Shown in pieces: positions 36,897 to 45,459 of a DNA stretch of 64,000 nucleotides (within the stretch, counting starts at the first letter, position 1; every line of letters starts with the position of its first letter). The translations under genes and the position numbers were made by a program. The stretch is taken from NCBI RefSeq assembly GCF_004342005.1, contig NZ_SMBX01000002.1, positions 186,001-250,000 on the forward strand, in the 5' to 3' direction. The notes beneath the pieces are model-generated. The model was not told the origin of the DNA. It saw only the letters and a program-made list of their open reading frames with translations, and searched no databases. This DNA comes from Paracandidimonas soli (GTDB lineage: Bacteria; Pseudomonadota; Gammaproteobacteria; Burkholderiales; Burkholderiaceae_B).

Positions 36897-37778
36897 TCAG
36901 GAAACGGAGGGGGCCCTGGCCTGCGCCTCCAGCGCTTCGATGAAGGCGGCCTGCAGTCTTCCCTGGGCTTCGTGATGATGCGTCATGACGCATAGAGGGA
37001 TCCGGATGGCCGGCTCCAGGCGGCTGATGTACATGCCGGGCTTGGTCATGGCGCGCGCCGTCATCGCGTCGACGATGGCGTCGCCGCAGCCGGCCTCCAC
37101 CAAGGCGCAGGCGACATAATGCGTCTGCACCTGGATGCTGGGCTGGGCCGGAATCCCGGCATGCTCCAGCGCCTGCTGCAGCAACGCGCCGGCGGAGTCC
37201 CTGGCATCGAGCAGAATCAAGGGCATGCCAGCCAGATCGGACAGCGACGATACGGGCGGCTGCGGATTGCGGCTGAGGCGCACCAGCTCCGTACCACCGA
37301 TTTCCCGCAACTGCAGCCCCGGGAAACCCATGGCGGAGAGCGTCAGGATCAGATCGAGGTCGCGTGTCTGCAGGCTGTCGATCAGTTCGGAGGTGTGCTG
37401 GGTGCGGATGTCGAAAGTGACGCTTGGGTTGCGTTTCTGGAAGCCGGCAACCACCGCGGGCAGGAATGCCATGCCGATGGCTGGCGTGCAGCCGATGCGC
37501 AGATGGCCTTGCCGGCCCTGCTTCAGGCTGTGCGCCAGCCGCCTGGCGTTGGCCAGGTCCTGGCTCAGGCGCGACATCCGGGGTGCCAGGATGTCGGCTT
37601 CCGGCGTAGGGACGAGCCGTCCCTTGACGCGTTCGAACAAGGGAAAGCCCAGTTGCGCTTCCGCGTTTGCCAGCAGCTTGCTGGCGGCCGGTTGTGAAAT
37701 GTGCAGCAGGTTCGCCGCCTGAGTCAGGGTGCCGGTACGCCGGATGGCTTCGAAGATTTCTATGTGTCTCAAGCGCAT
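36897..37778 (-). CDS. LysR-family transcriptional regulator
   Basis: A 293-residue LTTR. The N-terminal winged helix-turn-helix is clear (LTQAANLLHISQPAASKLLANAE, about residues 17-39; quoted residues are LTQAANLLHISQPAAS then KLLANAE), followed by a periplasmic-binding-like effector domain beginning GHLRIGCTPAIGMAFLP. It is 8 bp downstream of the MFS gene on the same strand and so co-transcribed with it. The effector is unknown. Confidence 0.92.
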   Translation of the reverse strand: MRLRHIEIFEAIRRTGTLTQAANLLHISQPAASKLLANAEAQLGFPLFERVKGRLVPTPEADILAPRMSRLSQDLANARRLAHSLKQGRQGHLRIGCTPAIGMAFLPAVVAGFQKRNPSVTFDIRTQHTSELIDSLQTRDLDLILTLSAMGFPGLQLREIGGTELVRLSRNPQPPVSSLSDLAGMPLILLDARDSAGALLQQALEHAGIPAQPSIQVQTHYVACALVEAGCGDAIVDAMTARAMTKPGMYISRLEPAIRIPLCVMTHHHEAQGRLQAAFIEALEAQARAPSVS

Positions 37779-37786
37779 GGAGATGC

Positions 37787-39046
37787 TCAGGCGTTGGGGT
37801 TAGCGGCCTTGGGCGGAGGACTGATCGCCGGGGCGGGCGCCATGGAGGCGGCGATCCAGGCAATCACCATCAAGCCTATCAGGAGCGTGAAAGGGAGTGC
37901 CTTATCGTATTCATATAGCGTCGTGCTGACAATGGGGGCCAGGATGGCGCCGAGTCCCTGCGCCGACGCGACCAGGCCGGCCGCGGCTCCCTGGTGGTGG
38001 CGATCCACGCTGAGCGATGCGCCGGACATGAAAGCGGGAAACAGCAATCCGCCGCTCAGACCGAAGAAGGCATAGGCCAGGTAATAGGCAGGCACGGACT
38101 GCGTGTTCAGCATGATGAGCATGCCGACAGCCATCAGCGGGGCGCCCGCCATGGCCAGGCGGCGGGACTGCCATTTCAGGTAGCGGATCTGCACAGTCTG
38201 CGTCAGCACCAGGACGAGACCGACGATGGTCAGCGCTCCGGCAAGCAGGCGGGCGGTGGTCCTGGTGTCCACACCCAGGCGGTCCTGGAAATAGAATCCG
38301 GCCACGATCTGCAGCGTGACGATGCTGGTCATGGTCATCAGCGCGACGACCAGCCAGTTGCGCAGCCCCGGAGTCAACGGGCTGATTCTTGCCTTCGCTG
38401 GCTGCTGGCGCGGCTCGACATGCGGCAGTCCGCGCCTGACGACAAGGAATGCAATCAGGGGAAGAAGGGTAGCCAGCAGCATGGGCCAGATCAGCCCCGC
38501 CAGCGCCAGCGTGCCCGCCAGCGCGGGACCTACCACCATGCCCACACCGTTGGCGGCGCTGATCAGGGCCATGCCGGAACTGCGCTGGGCCGGCGTGGTG
38601 ATGTCGGCCATGTAGGCTTGCGCGCCCGCCGTGGCGGCGGGGATGAACATGCCGACCAGCGCGCGGGTCAGGATCAGCAGCAGGAACAGGGGAAGTCCGA
38701 GCAGCAGTCCTTCGAGGCCGAGCCAGACCACCAGGGTATGCGTGATGTAGGCCAGGAACAGGCCGGCGAAGCCCGCGAGGATGACGGGCTTGCGGCCGGT
38801 GCGATCGCTACGGGGCCCCCAGACGTTCGCCATCAGCACCATGGCGACCGAGCCGATGGAGACCATCCAGCCTCCCTGGCTTTCCGACAGGCCGAGCTCG
38901 CGGATCAGCGGGGCGAGAATGGGCAGGATGACCGTCATGGCGAGCCCGGAAAAGGCGACGCTGATGAAGATCATCGTGCGGGTTGCGCGGTTGGCGGCGG
39001 GGAGGGCTGCCGGATCGGCCGAGGGGTCGGGGGAGGAAAGTGTCAT
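37787..39046 (-). CDS. MFS transporter
   Basis: A 419-residue major facilitator with about 12 membrane segments. The loop 2-3 signature VWGPRSDRTGRKPVILAGFA (about residues 80-99) and an RALVGMFIPAATAGAQAYMA helix are typical of drug/organic-ion exporters. The ATG with GGAG six bases upstream is chosen; earlier in-frame starts (39082, 39100) are weaker. It is flanked by two LysR genes: one downstream in the same operon, one divergent upstream with about 180 bp between starts. The substrate is unknown; efflux is the likeliest role. Confidence 0.88.
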   Translation of the reverse strand: MTLSSPDPSADPAALPAANRATRTMIFISVAFSGLAMTVILPILAPLIRELGLSESQGGWMVSIGSVAMVLMANVWGPRSDRTGRKPVILAGFAGLFLAYITHTLVVWLGLEGLLLGLPLFLLLILTRALVGMFIPAATAGAQAYMADITTPAQRSSGMALISAANGVGMVVGPALAGTLALAGLIWPMLLATLLPLIAFLVVRRGLPHVEPRQQPAKARISPLTPGLRNWLVVALMTMTSIVTLQIVAGFYFQDRLGVDTRTTARLLAGALTIVGLVLVLTQTVQIRYLKWQSRRLAMAGAPLMAVGMLIMLNTQSVPAYYLAYAFFGLSGGLLFPAFMSGASLSVDRHHQGAAAGLVASAQGLGAILAPIVSTTLYEYDKALPFTLLIGLMVIAWIAASMAPAPAISPPPKAANPNA

Positions 39047-39229
39047 CTGCAGCTCCGGCGCGATGCGCCTGCGGGTAGGCATATTGAAAATGCGAATCAT
39101 CCGGATTGTAGACTGCTCCCCGGCCTCATTGCGTATGCGCCGAAGCGCGGAGGGCGGCGAACGCCGTTGCGGCGATCCTGATGCAAACGTAAACTTGCAC
39201 GACGTTCGTCTATTTTCAGGGGCAGCAAG

Positions 39230-40138
39230 GTGCAGGGGATGATCCAGCGGCTGAAGCTGAGGCATTTGAGGCTGGTGCTCGCCATCCACGACGCCAGCAG
39301 CCTGGCGCAGGTGGCGCAAAGCCTGCACATATCGCCGGCGGCCGTTTCCAAGGCGCTGAATGAAGTGGAGGCCCTGCTCGGAGAGCCGCTGTTCGAGCGG
39401 GGGCGAGGCTGGATAGCGCCGACGCCGCTTGGGGAAACGGTGATCGCTTCTGCGCGCGCGATCAAGGCGGAGCTGGCCGTGCTCGAACAGCGGGTGGATG
39501 CCCTGACGCACGGCCACAAGGGTGAACTGCGCATCGGCGTCAAGGCGGTTTCGCTGAATCCTTTCCTGGCCAGGGTGATCGCCAGCTTTTCCAGCCAGTA
39601 TCCGATGGTGCGCGTGGAGCTAGTCGAAGGAGAATCGGCGGATCTGCTGGCGCAAGTCGCAGAAGGGAAGCTGTCGTTCCTCTTCGCCCGGCTGAACGCT
39701 GTCATCACGCAGATGGGGCTTTCGTGCATGGAGGTATTGCACGACGATGCCGTCGTGATGGCCAGCGCATCCCATCCGCTGGCGGCCAAGGCGGACCTGG
39801 CATGGCCCGACGTGCTGCAATACCCGTGGTGCCTGCCCGTGCCAGGCACGCTGATGCGGGATCTGCTCGAAAAGACCCTGATGGACGAAGGACTGTCCAT
39901 GCCGGAGAAGTTCGTCGAAACCAGCGACGTGAATCTGATCGTGCCTTTGTTCCGGCTGTCGCCCTACCTGACCCTGCTGCCTCGCCGGGTGGCGGAACGC
40001 TTCATGGATGCCTCGACCGGGCGGGCGCTTGCCCTGGCGGTACCGGCGCCGGAAGATGCCGTTGGCATCATCTGGAACGGCCAGTTGCCCATGCTTCCCG
40101 CCGCCGGGTTTTTCCTGGAACATGCTAGGGCCTGTTAA
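39230..40138 (+). CDS. LysR-family transcriptional regulator
   Basis: A 302-residue LTTR with the N-terminal HTH SLAQVAQSLHISPAAVSKAL (about residues 24-43) and the effector domain beginning GELRIGVKAVSLNPFLARV. The start is given as GTG because AGGGG lies seven bases upstream; an ATG at 39239 (MIQRLKLRHL) is nearly as good. It is divergent from the MFS gene, so it probably controls that promoter and its own. The stop codon lies inside a perfect 24-bp palindrome. Confidence 0.9.
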   Translation: MQGMIQRLKLRHLRLVLAIHDASSLAQVAQSLHISPAAVSKALNEVEALLGEPLFERGRGWIAPTPLGETVIASARAIKAELAVLEQRVDALTHGHKGELRIGVKAVSLNPFLARVIASFSSQYPMVRVELVEGESADLLAQVAEGKLSFLFARLNAVITQMGLSCMEVLHDDAVVMASASHPLAAKADLAWPDVLQYPWCLPVPGTLMRDLLEKTLMDEGLSMPEKFVETSDVNLIVPLFRLSPYLTLLPRRVAERFMDASTGRALALAVPAPEDAVGIIWNGQLPMLPAAGFFLEHARAC

Positions 40139-40148
40139 CAGGCCCTAG
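40125..40148. repeat. Perfect 24-bp palindrome at the end of the LysR gene
   Basis: The two 12-bp halves are exact reverse complements, centred on GTT/AAC (left half CTAGGGCCTGTT). The LysR stop codon is inside it. No T run follows, so it is not a standard terminator. Its first 16 bp also occur at the end of pilR (28126-28141). Confidence 0.85.
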
Positions 40149-40260
40149 GCGCCAGGTGGAGGAAGGCATGCAGCCGGAACAGGGTACGCCGTGAATATGA
40201 TGCGGCATGCGCGGCCGAGATGGCACGTATCGGCCGCGCATGGGCGGGAACGCCGCCGCC

Positions 40261-41241
40261 TTATTGGAACTTGATCTGCTTGTCGCGGATCAGTGCTCGC
40301 CACTTTTCATTGTCCGCCTGGATCCGCCGCTGCAGATCTTCGGGTGAACCGGGCGCCGGCTCGTAGCCCTGCGCGCGCAGGGCGTTGCCGGCCTCGGGCG
40401 TATTCAGCGCCGTCTGCAGGGCCGTATGAGCCTTGTCGACGATATGGCGGGGAAGGCTGGGCGGGGCGACGATCGCGAACCAGACCGTAGCGTCATAGTC
40501 GGGATAGCCGGCTTCCGCCACCGTGGGCACGTCGGGGAAAATGGCGACCCTGTTGCGCGAGGTGACGGCCAAGGGTTTCATCTTGCCGGTTTCGACGAAT
40601 GGCAGCGCCGTTCCCGTGGATGCGAAGGCCAGGGGAATCTGGCCGCCGACCAGGTCGATGGCGGCCTGGCTGCCACCTTTGTACGGGACGTGTTCCAGGG
40701 AAGCTCCTGTCACGGCCTGGAAGAGCTCGCCAGACAGGTGCGCAGCGCCGCCCAGGCCGGAGGTGCCGTAGTGCAATTGTCCGGGCTCTTCCTTGGCAAG
40801 GGCGATCAGCTCCCCCAGATTTGAGACGGGCAGGGAGGGATGGGCCACGATGATCGAGGCGCCTTCGCATACCAGCCCGATGGGAGTGAAATCCTTGAGC
40901 GGGTCGTAAGCGAGCTGCTTGCCGTTGGGGAGTATGGTCATCGGACCGCTGTCGGTCACGTGCAGCGTATAGCCGTCCGGCTTCGCCCGGGCGGTGTGCG
41001 TGGCGGCGATGGTCGCGCCGGCGCCGGGACGATAGTCGAACACGACGGGCTGGCCCAGTTCACGCTGCAGAATCATTTCCAGGGGCCGCATCACGCCGTC
41101 GGTGGCGCCGCCCGACGGATAGCCCATGACCAACTGGATCGAACGGTCGGGCCAGTTGCCTGGGGCCGCCCATGCCCGGCCGTGCAGCGCCAGCGCGCCG
41201 GCGGCGGCGCCATACAGAAAGTTGCGTCGGGATTGTCTCAT
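40261..41241 (-). CDS. Bug-family receptor with Tat-like signal
   Basis: A 326-residue periplasmic Bug (TctC) receptor. The N terminus MRQSRRNFLYGAAAGALAL is a twin-arginine-type signal ending near GRAWA, followed by the family start NWPDRSIQLVMGYPSGGATD. Later hallmarks are KPDGYTLHV, YGTSGLGGAAHLSGELF and VPYKGGSQAAIDLVGG. GAGGAG lies upstream of the chosen ATG; the frame extends 14 codons further. It lies 113 bp downstream of the lyase gene on the same strand and probably imports that enzyme's substrate. The ligand is unknown. Confidence 0.92.
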   Translation of the reverse strand: MRQSRRNFLYGAAAGALALHGRAWAAPGNWPDRSIQLVMGYPSGGATDGVMRPLEMILQRELGQPVVFDYRPGAGATIAATHTARAKPDGYTLHVTDSGPMTILPNGKQLAYDPLKDFTPIGLVCEGASIIVAHPSLPVSNLGELIALAKEEPGQLHYGTSGLGGAAHLSGELFQAVTGASLEHVPYKGGSQAAIDLVGGQIPLAFASTGTALPFVETGKMKPLAVTSRNRVAIFPDVPTVAEAGYPDYDATVWFAIVAPPSLPRHIVDKAHTALQTALNTPEAGNALRAQGYEPAPGSPEDLQRRIQADNEKWRALIRDKQIKFQ

Positions 41242-41354
41242 TTTCCGCTCCTCTTCATCATCGATGTTTCCATTTGTCCGCATGCGCCGGGCTTGCCGGA
41301 GCCGTCGGGTCGACGGGGATCGTCGTGTTCCTGCCTTTCATCTCTTGCCGGCCG

Positions 41355-42884
41355 TCAGCCTGTGCGGTCGTCCGCCAGCAGGCCGTCGATGGCCGACTCC
41401 AGCTCCTGCGCGGCATCGGCCTGGGACTGCAGAGTGGAGCTCAGCCATGCCGTGTCAGCATCCAGCGAGGCTTCGTGCAGCGCCAGAGCCTCGGCCATGC
41501 GGGCTGCCGACGGGCCGCCCGGCAATTGCTGGCGCGACACGGAAGCCCTGGCGTCCAGCGCGTTTGCGATGGCGCTCATCGGCAGGCCAAGCGTGCGGCC
41601 ATCGAGGAGACCGGATGCCCGTTCCAGGATCTCGGCATCGATCGCCGATGGCGTCTTGCCGGCTTCCAGAGCCAGACGGACAGCGATGCCGGCGATCTGG
41701 TGCGCGTTGCGCCATGAGCGGCCCGCCTGTTCCACGATGAGCGCGGCCAGGTCGGTGATGGTGGCGCCGTGGCTGCCGGCCAGCGTCTCCATGCGCTCGC
41801 CGTGCACGACCAGTGTCTGCAGGACGGCGCGCATCAGTGGCAACCCGGAGATCAGCTCGTCGTAAGAACGCCAATGGTCGGACAAGGCGTGTATCCATTC
41901 AAAGACGGGCGCGGTCGATGGGTTCTTGTTGACGACGACGGCGCTGACCAGCAGGCCGCTGCTGGTGGCGACCAGGCCTTTCAGGTGCTCCAGGCCGTTC
42001 GGATTCTTCTTCTGCGGCATGATGCTGCTGGTGCCGCAAAGGCCGTCAGCGCATTCGACCATGCCGTATTCCGGTGCGCTCCACAGCATCAGGTCTTCGG
42101 CCAGGCGATTGACGTTGCCGGCCAGGATGGTGGCCAGGGCGTGAGCTTCGATTTCCAGGTCGCGGCCCCAGACGGCATCGCGCGTATTGAGCGCCAGTCC
42201 GTCGAAGCCCAGCAGCTTGGCAGTCCGGTGCCGATCGAGGGGGAAGGCCGATCCGACCAGGATAGCGGCGCCGGCCGGGCTCTGATTCAGCCGGGCATAG
42301 AACGCGCGAAAGCGCTCCATGTCCCGGTCGAATCCGCTGAGCATGGACAACAGGTAGTGTCCGAATGTCAGGGGCTGGGCGTGCTGCAGATGGGTATAGC
42401 CGGGCATGACCGTATCCACATGGCGCCGGGCGAGCTGGACCAGATCCTTGCGCAGGCCGCCGAGCTCTTCCAGCAAGTCCAGCAGGCGCGCGCGCAGCGT
42501 CATGCGGAAGGATACGGCAAGCAGGTCTCCCGAGCTTCTTCCCAGATGCAGCTTTCCCGCGATCTCCTTGCCGAGCGCCTGCACGAGCAGCGCTTCGCCG
42601 GAATGCATGTTTTCGGAGGTGGCGGCGCGGATTTTGATGGGATCCGATTGCTCCATGTCCCGGAATACCCGCAGCATGGCGGCGGCATCCGCCCGATCCA
42701 GCAGGCGCTGCTCGGCCAGCATCACGATATGCGCCTTGTCGAAGGCATGGAATGCGGCCAGTTGCGGACGCATGCGGGCGTATTGGCCCAGTACGGACTC
42801 ATCGGGGCCGGGCAGACACGTGGCTGTCAGCTGTGGATGGACGGTTTCGCTTAGACGGATGTTGGCGTCCCGGTAGACGGACAT
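41355..42884 (-). CDS. Argininosuccinate lyase-like enzyme
   Basis: A 509-residue fumarase/argininosuccinate-lyase superfamily member. The superfamily signature GTSSIMPQKKNPNGLEHLKG (about residues 286-305), the TSENMHSGEALL block and PGYTHLQHAQPLTFGHYLL are all present, so it is closest to ArgH. It is longer than biosynthetic ArgH (about 460) and sits with a Bug receptor rather than arg genes. It is more likely a paralogue that cleaves an imported N-succinyl or aspartyl-type compound, releasing fumarate. It is not recommended as the ArgH of this organism. Its own AT-rich promoter region lies upstream. Confidence 0.8.
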   Translation of the reverse strand: MSVYRDANIRLSETVHPQLTATCLPGPDESVLGQYARMRPQLAAFHAFDKAHIVMLAEQRLLDRADAAAMLRVFRDMEQSDPIKIRAATSENMHSGEALLVQALGKEIAGKLHLGRSSGDLLAVSFRMTLRARLLDLLEELGGLRKDLVQLARRHVDTVMPGYTHLQHAQPLTFGHYLLSMLSGFDRDMERFRAFYARLNQSPAGAAILVGSAFPLDRHRTAKLLGFDGLALNTRDAVWGRDLEIEAHALATILAGNVNRLAEDLMLWSAPEYGMVECADGLCGTSSIMPQKKNPNGLEHLKGLVATSSGLLVSAVVVNKNPSTAPVFEWIHALSDHWRSYDELISGLPLMRAVLQTLVVHGERMETLAGSHGATITDLAALIVEQAGRSWRNAHQIAGIAVRLALEAGKTPSAIDAEILERASGLLDGRTLGLPMSAIANALDARASVSRQQLPGGPSAARMAEALALHEASLDADTAWLSSTLQSQADAAQELESAIDGLLADDRTG

Positions 42885-43196
42885 GATGCGCTCCTGTGCA
42901 GTCCCTTTGCGGGAAAGCCTGTTTCAACGACGATGGAGCGCAGTCTAGAGGAGATCGATAAAAACCATAAGCGAATTAATTTCACTTTTAATTAACCAAA
43001 TGGTTGTTTTGTTTGCCGGATAATCATTTGCAGGGCTTGCAAGTGTGCACTCATTGGCGCCGTTGCGGGGTTGACGCAAGGCGGGCACACTCACATCACC
43101 GCGGCCGGGACGGTTCGGCCCAGGTTTTGTACACTGAATGGCGTGCGCGGGACGGAATTCCCGCGGTATTCATGAATCAAGGGATAGATAACAGCC
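42885..43196. promoter_or_regulatory. Divergent intergenic region between the lyase-like gene and yajQ
   Basis: A 312-bp stretch without a gene. The part next to the lyase gene (about 42956-43022) is strongly AT-rich against a GC-rich background. It holds a perfect inverted repeat AACCA-AA-TGGTT (42994-43005), a reasonable operator or LysR-type recognition candidate. The yajQ-proximal half is ordinary GC-rich sequence ending in AAGGGAT, the yajQ ribosome site. No small gene or RNA is evident. Confidence 0.45.
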
Positions 43197-43679
43197 ATGC
43201 CATCATTCGATATTGTGTCCGAAGTGGATACGCATGAACTGCGCAATGCCGTCGATCAGGCGAACCGCGAACTGAGCACGCGCTTCGATTTCAAGGGAAC
43301 CGACGCCAAGTTTTCGCTGGAAGGGTTCGTCGTCACCCAGGAAGCTTCCAGTGCGTTCCAGCTCAAGCAGATGCTGGACATCCTGCGCGGCCGCCTGTCG
43401 GCGCGCGGCATAGACGTGCGTTGCCTGGAAGTGGCCGATCCGCTGGAGAACGTGGCCGGCGCCCGCCAGAAGATCACGGTGCGCCAGGGCATCGAGCAGG
43501 CGATTTCCAAGAAGCTGATCGCGGCTCTCAAGGGCGCGAAGCTCAAGGTCGAGGCCCAGATCAATGGCGACAAAGTGCGCGTCAGCGGCAAGAAGCGCGA
43601 CGACCTGCAGGAAGCCATCGCTCTGCTGCGCAAGACCGATGTCGATCTGCCCCTGCAGTTCAACAACTTCCGGGATTGA
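43197..43679 (+). CDS. yajQ: YajQ-family nucleotide-binding protein
   Basis: A 160-residue YajQ (UPF0234/DUF520) protein, full length, beginning MPSFDIVSEVDTHELRNAVD with later hallmarks RFDFKGTD, ITVRQGIEQAISKKL and GDKVRVSGKKRDDLQ. Members bind nucleotides including cyclic di-GMP in Xanthomonas and Pseudomonas, acting as effectors with transcription factors. Whether this one does is unknown. A stem-loop repeat with a T run lies about 45 bp downstream and probably terminates it. Confidence 0.95.
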   Translation: MPSFDIVSEVDTHELRNAVDQANRELSTRFDFKGTDAKFSLEGFVVTQEASSAFQLKQMLDILRGRLSARGIDVRCLEVADPLENVAGARQKITVRQGIEQAISKKLIAALKGAKLKVEAQINGDKVRVSGKKRDDLQEAIALLRKTDVDLPLQFNNFRD

Positions 43680-43723
43680 TGCGCACGCGCCGGCGTTGTT
43701 TTGTCGCCGGGCCGCCCCTAGGC

Positions 43724-43780
43724 AAAAAGCGCCCCCTTTGGGGGGCAGCAAGCCGAAGGCGCAGCGTGGGGGCATTTTTT
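43724..43780 (+). repeat. Dispersed stem-loop repeat, copy 1
   Basis: Outer arms 43724-43736 and 43768-43780 pair over 13 positions (one mismatch, one wobble), enclosing a conserved interior containing GGGGGGCAGCAAGCC and AAGGCGCAGCGT. Ending in six T, it should also terminate yajQ transcription. Homology to copy 2 begins before the arm, at about 43707. The second copy is at 62270-62324 in inverted orientation. Confidence 0.8.
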
Positions 43781-43856
43781 CGTCGGTGCGCGATTTCCCA
43801 CGTCGTGCACGATAGTTTGCGGCCTGAACGAAGCAGGCGGCTGAAGGGCGGTCATC

Positions 43857-45434
43857 ATGAGCCATACGCAGGACTTCCACGATAGCGAATTTCGCCTGCT
43901 CACGCCTGCCGAAATGGGCAGGGCGGATACGGCAGCCATTGCCTCGGGAATTGCGGGAACCGTCCTGATGGAAAACGCCGGCGCCGCCGTCGCTCAGGCC
44001 ATCATGTCGCGCTGGCCCCCAGGACGCGCGCTGGTCGCCTGCGGCCCGGGCAACAACGGCGGAGACGGCTTCGTCATTGCGCGGCACCTGGCGGCATCCG
44101 GCTGGCAGGTCGATCTGGCGCTGGCGGGCGAACGGCAGGCCCTGCGCGGCGATGCGGCATGGCATGCGCAGCAATGGCAGGGCGATGTGTCGCCCTTGCC
44201 GGAAACCGTGCCGGAATCTGTGGACCTCGTGGTCGACGCCCTGTTCGGCGCAGGGCTGGCCAGGCCGCTGGAAGGCGTCGTCGCGCGATTCGTGGAGTCC
44301 GTGAACGCGGGCACTGCGCCGGTATGCGCGGTCGATATGCCCAGCGGCATCGACGGAGCGACCGGCCAGGCGCTGGGCGGTCTTGCCGTCAGGGCGGATC
44401 TGACCGTGACATTCTTCCGCAAGAAGCCGGGGCACGTGCTGTTGCCCGGCCGACTGCTGTGCGGCGAGGTGGCGGTTGTCGATATCGGCATTCCGGCTCA
44501 TGTCCTGCATGGCCTGTCAGGCGCGTCGGACGAAGCTGGGAGCGTCGATCCAGGGAACCTGGTCTTCGAAAACGATATCTCGCTTTGGCATGACGGCTAC
44601 CCTTGGCCGAGTATGGAAGGACACAAGTATCACAGGGGCCACACGGTCGTAATCGGCGGCGCCGTGATGGCGGGCGCCGCGAGACTGACGGCTACGGCTG
44701 CGGCACGCATTGGATCGGGGCTGACGACGCTGCTTGTTTCGCAGGGCTCGCTGCCTTTGTATGCCAGCACGCCTGCCAGCATCATGCTGCAAGGCTGGCA
44801 GGACGATGCCGGGCTGCACTCCCAGCTGCGGGATCCGCGCAAATCCGCCATTGCGGTAGGACCGGGGGCGGGCGTTCAGCGGTGGCTGGAGCAACTGGTC
44901 CTGCATGTGCTCTCGCTGCGCCGCGTTACCGTTCTGGACGCGGACGCGCTCAGTGTTTTCGAGAAGACGCGCAGCGCCGCTTCCCTGTCCCCCTCCGATT
45001 TATTCCGGGCCATCGAGGGGCCATGCGTACTGACGCCGCATGAAGGCGAGTTCGCCAGATTGTTCCCTTCTCTTGCCGCAAACGGCGACAAGCTGTCGAA
45101 GACGCGGCAGGCGGCCCGGGAGAGCGGCGCGATCGTGTTGCTCAAGGGGGCGGACACCGTCATCGCCGCGCCGGATGGCCGCGCCGTCATCAATACCAAT
45201 GCGCCGCCCACGCTGGCCACGGGCGGCGCCGGGGATGTATTGACCGGCATGATCGCCGGGCTGGCGGCGCAGGGCATGCCGGTCTTCGAAGCCGCCTGCG
45301 CGGCGGCCTGGCTGCACGGCGAGGTCGCCCGGGCGTTCGGGCCGGGACTGATCGCCGATGATTTGCCGGCGGGCCTGCCGGCCGTGCTGCGCCTGATTCA
45401 TCCCGCATCGGGCAGGCAAGGCATGCGGCGATAG
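43857..45434 (+). CDS. nnr: Bifunctional NAD(P)H-hydrate epimerase/dehydratase
   Basis: Repairs damaged NAD(P)H hydrates. The 525-residue protein fuses the YjeF N-terminal epimerase (LMENAGAAVAQAI, CGPGNNGGDGFVIARHLA, VDALFGAGLARPLEG, DMPSGIDGATG; about residues 1-230) to the ribokinase-like ADP/ATP-dependent dehydratase (HKYHRGHTVVIGGA, VLTPHEGEFARLF, LKGADTVIAAPDG, and the catalytic TGGAGDVLTGMIAGL at about 450-464). This is the usual bacterial architecture and length. It stands alone between the yajQ repeat and the convergent CBS gene. Confidence 0.95.
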   Translation: MSHTQDFHDSEFRLLTPAEMGRADTAAIASGIAGTVLMENAGAAVAQAIMSRWPPGRALVACGPGNNGGDGFVIARHLAASGWQVDLALAGERQALRGDAAWHAQQWQGDVSPLPETVPESVDLVVDALFGAGLARPLEGVVARFVESVNAGTAPVCAVDMPSGIDGATGQALGGLAVRADLTVTFFRKKPGHVLLPGRLLCGEVAVVDIGIPAHVLHGLSGASDEAGSVDPGNLVFENDISLWHDGYPWPSMEGHKYHRGHTVVIGGAVMAGAARLTATAAARIGSGLTTLLVSQGSLPLYASTPASIMLQGWQDDAGLHSQLRDPRKSAIAVGPGAGVQRWLEQLVLHVLSLRRVTVLDADALSVFEKTRSAASLSPSDLFRAIEGPCVLTPHEGEFARLFPSLAANGDKLSKTRQAARESGAIVLLKGADTVIAAPDGRAVINTNAPPTLATGGAGDVLTGMIAGLAAQGMPVFEAACAAAWLHGEVARAFGPGLIADDLPAGLPAVLRLIHPASGRQGMRR

Positions 45435-45459
45435 CGTTGCCGCCCGCAGCCCTGGCGGA

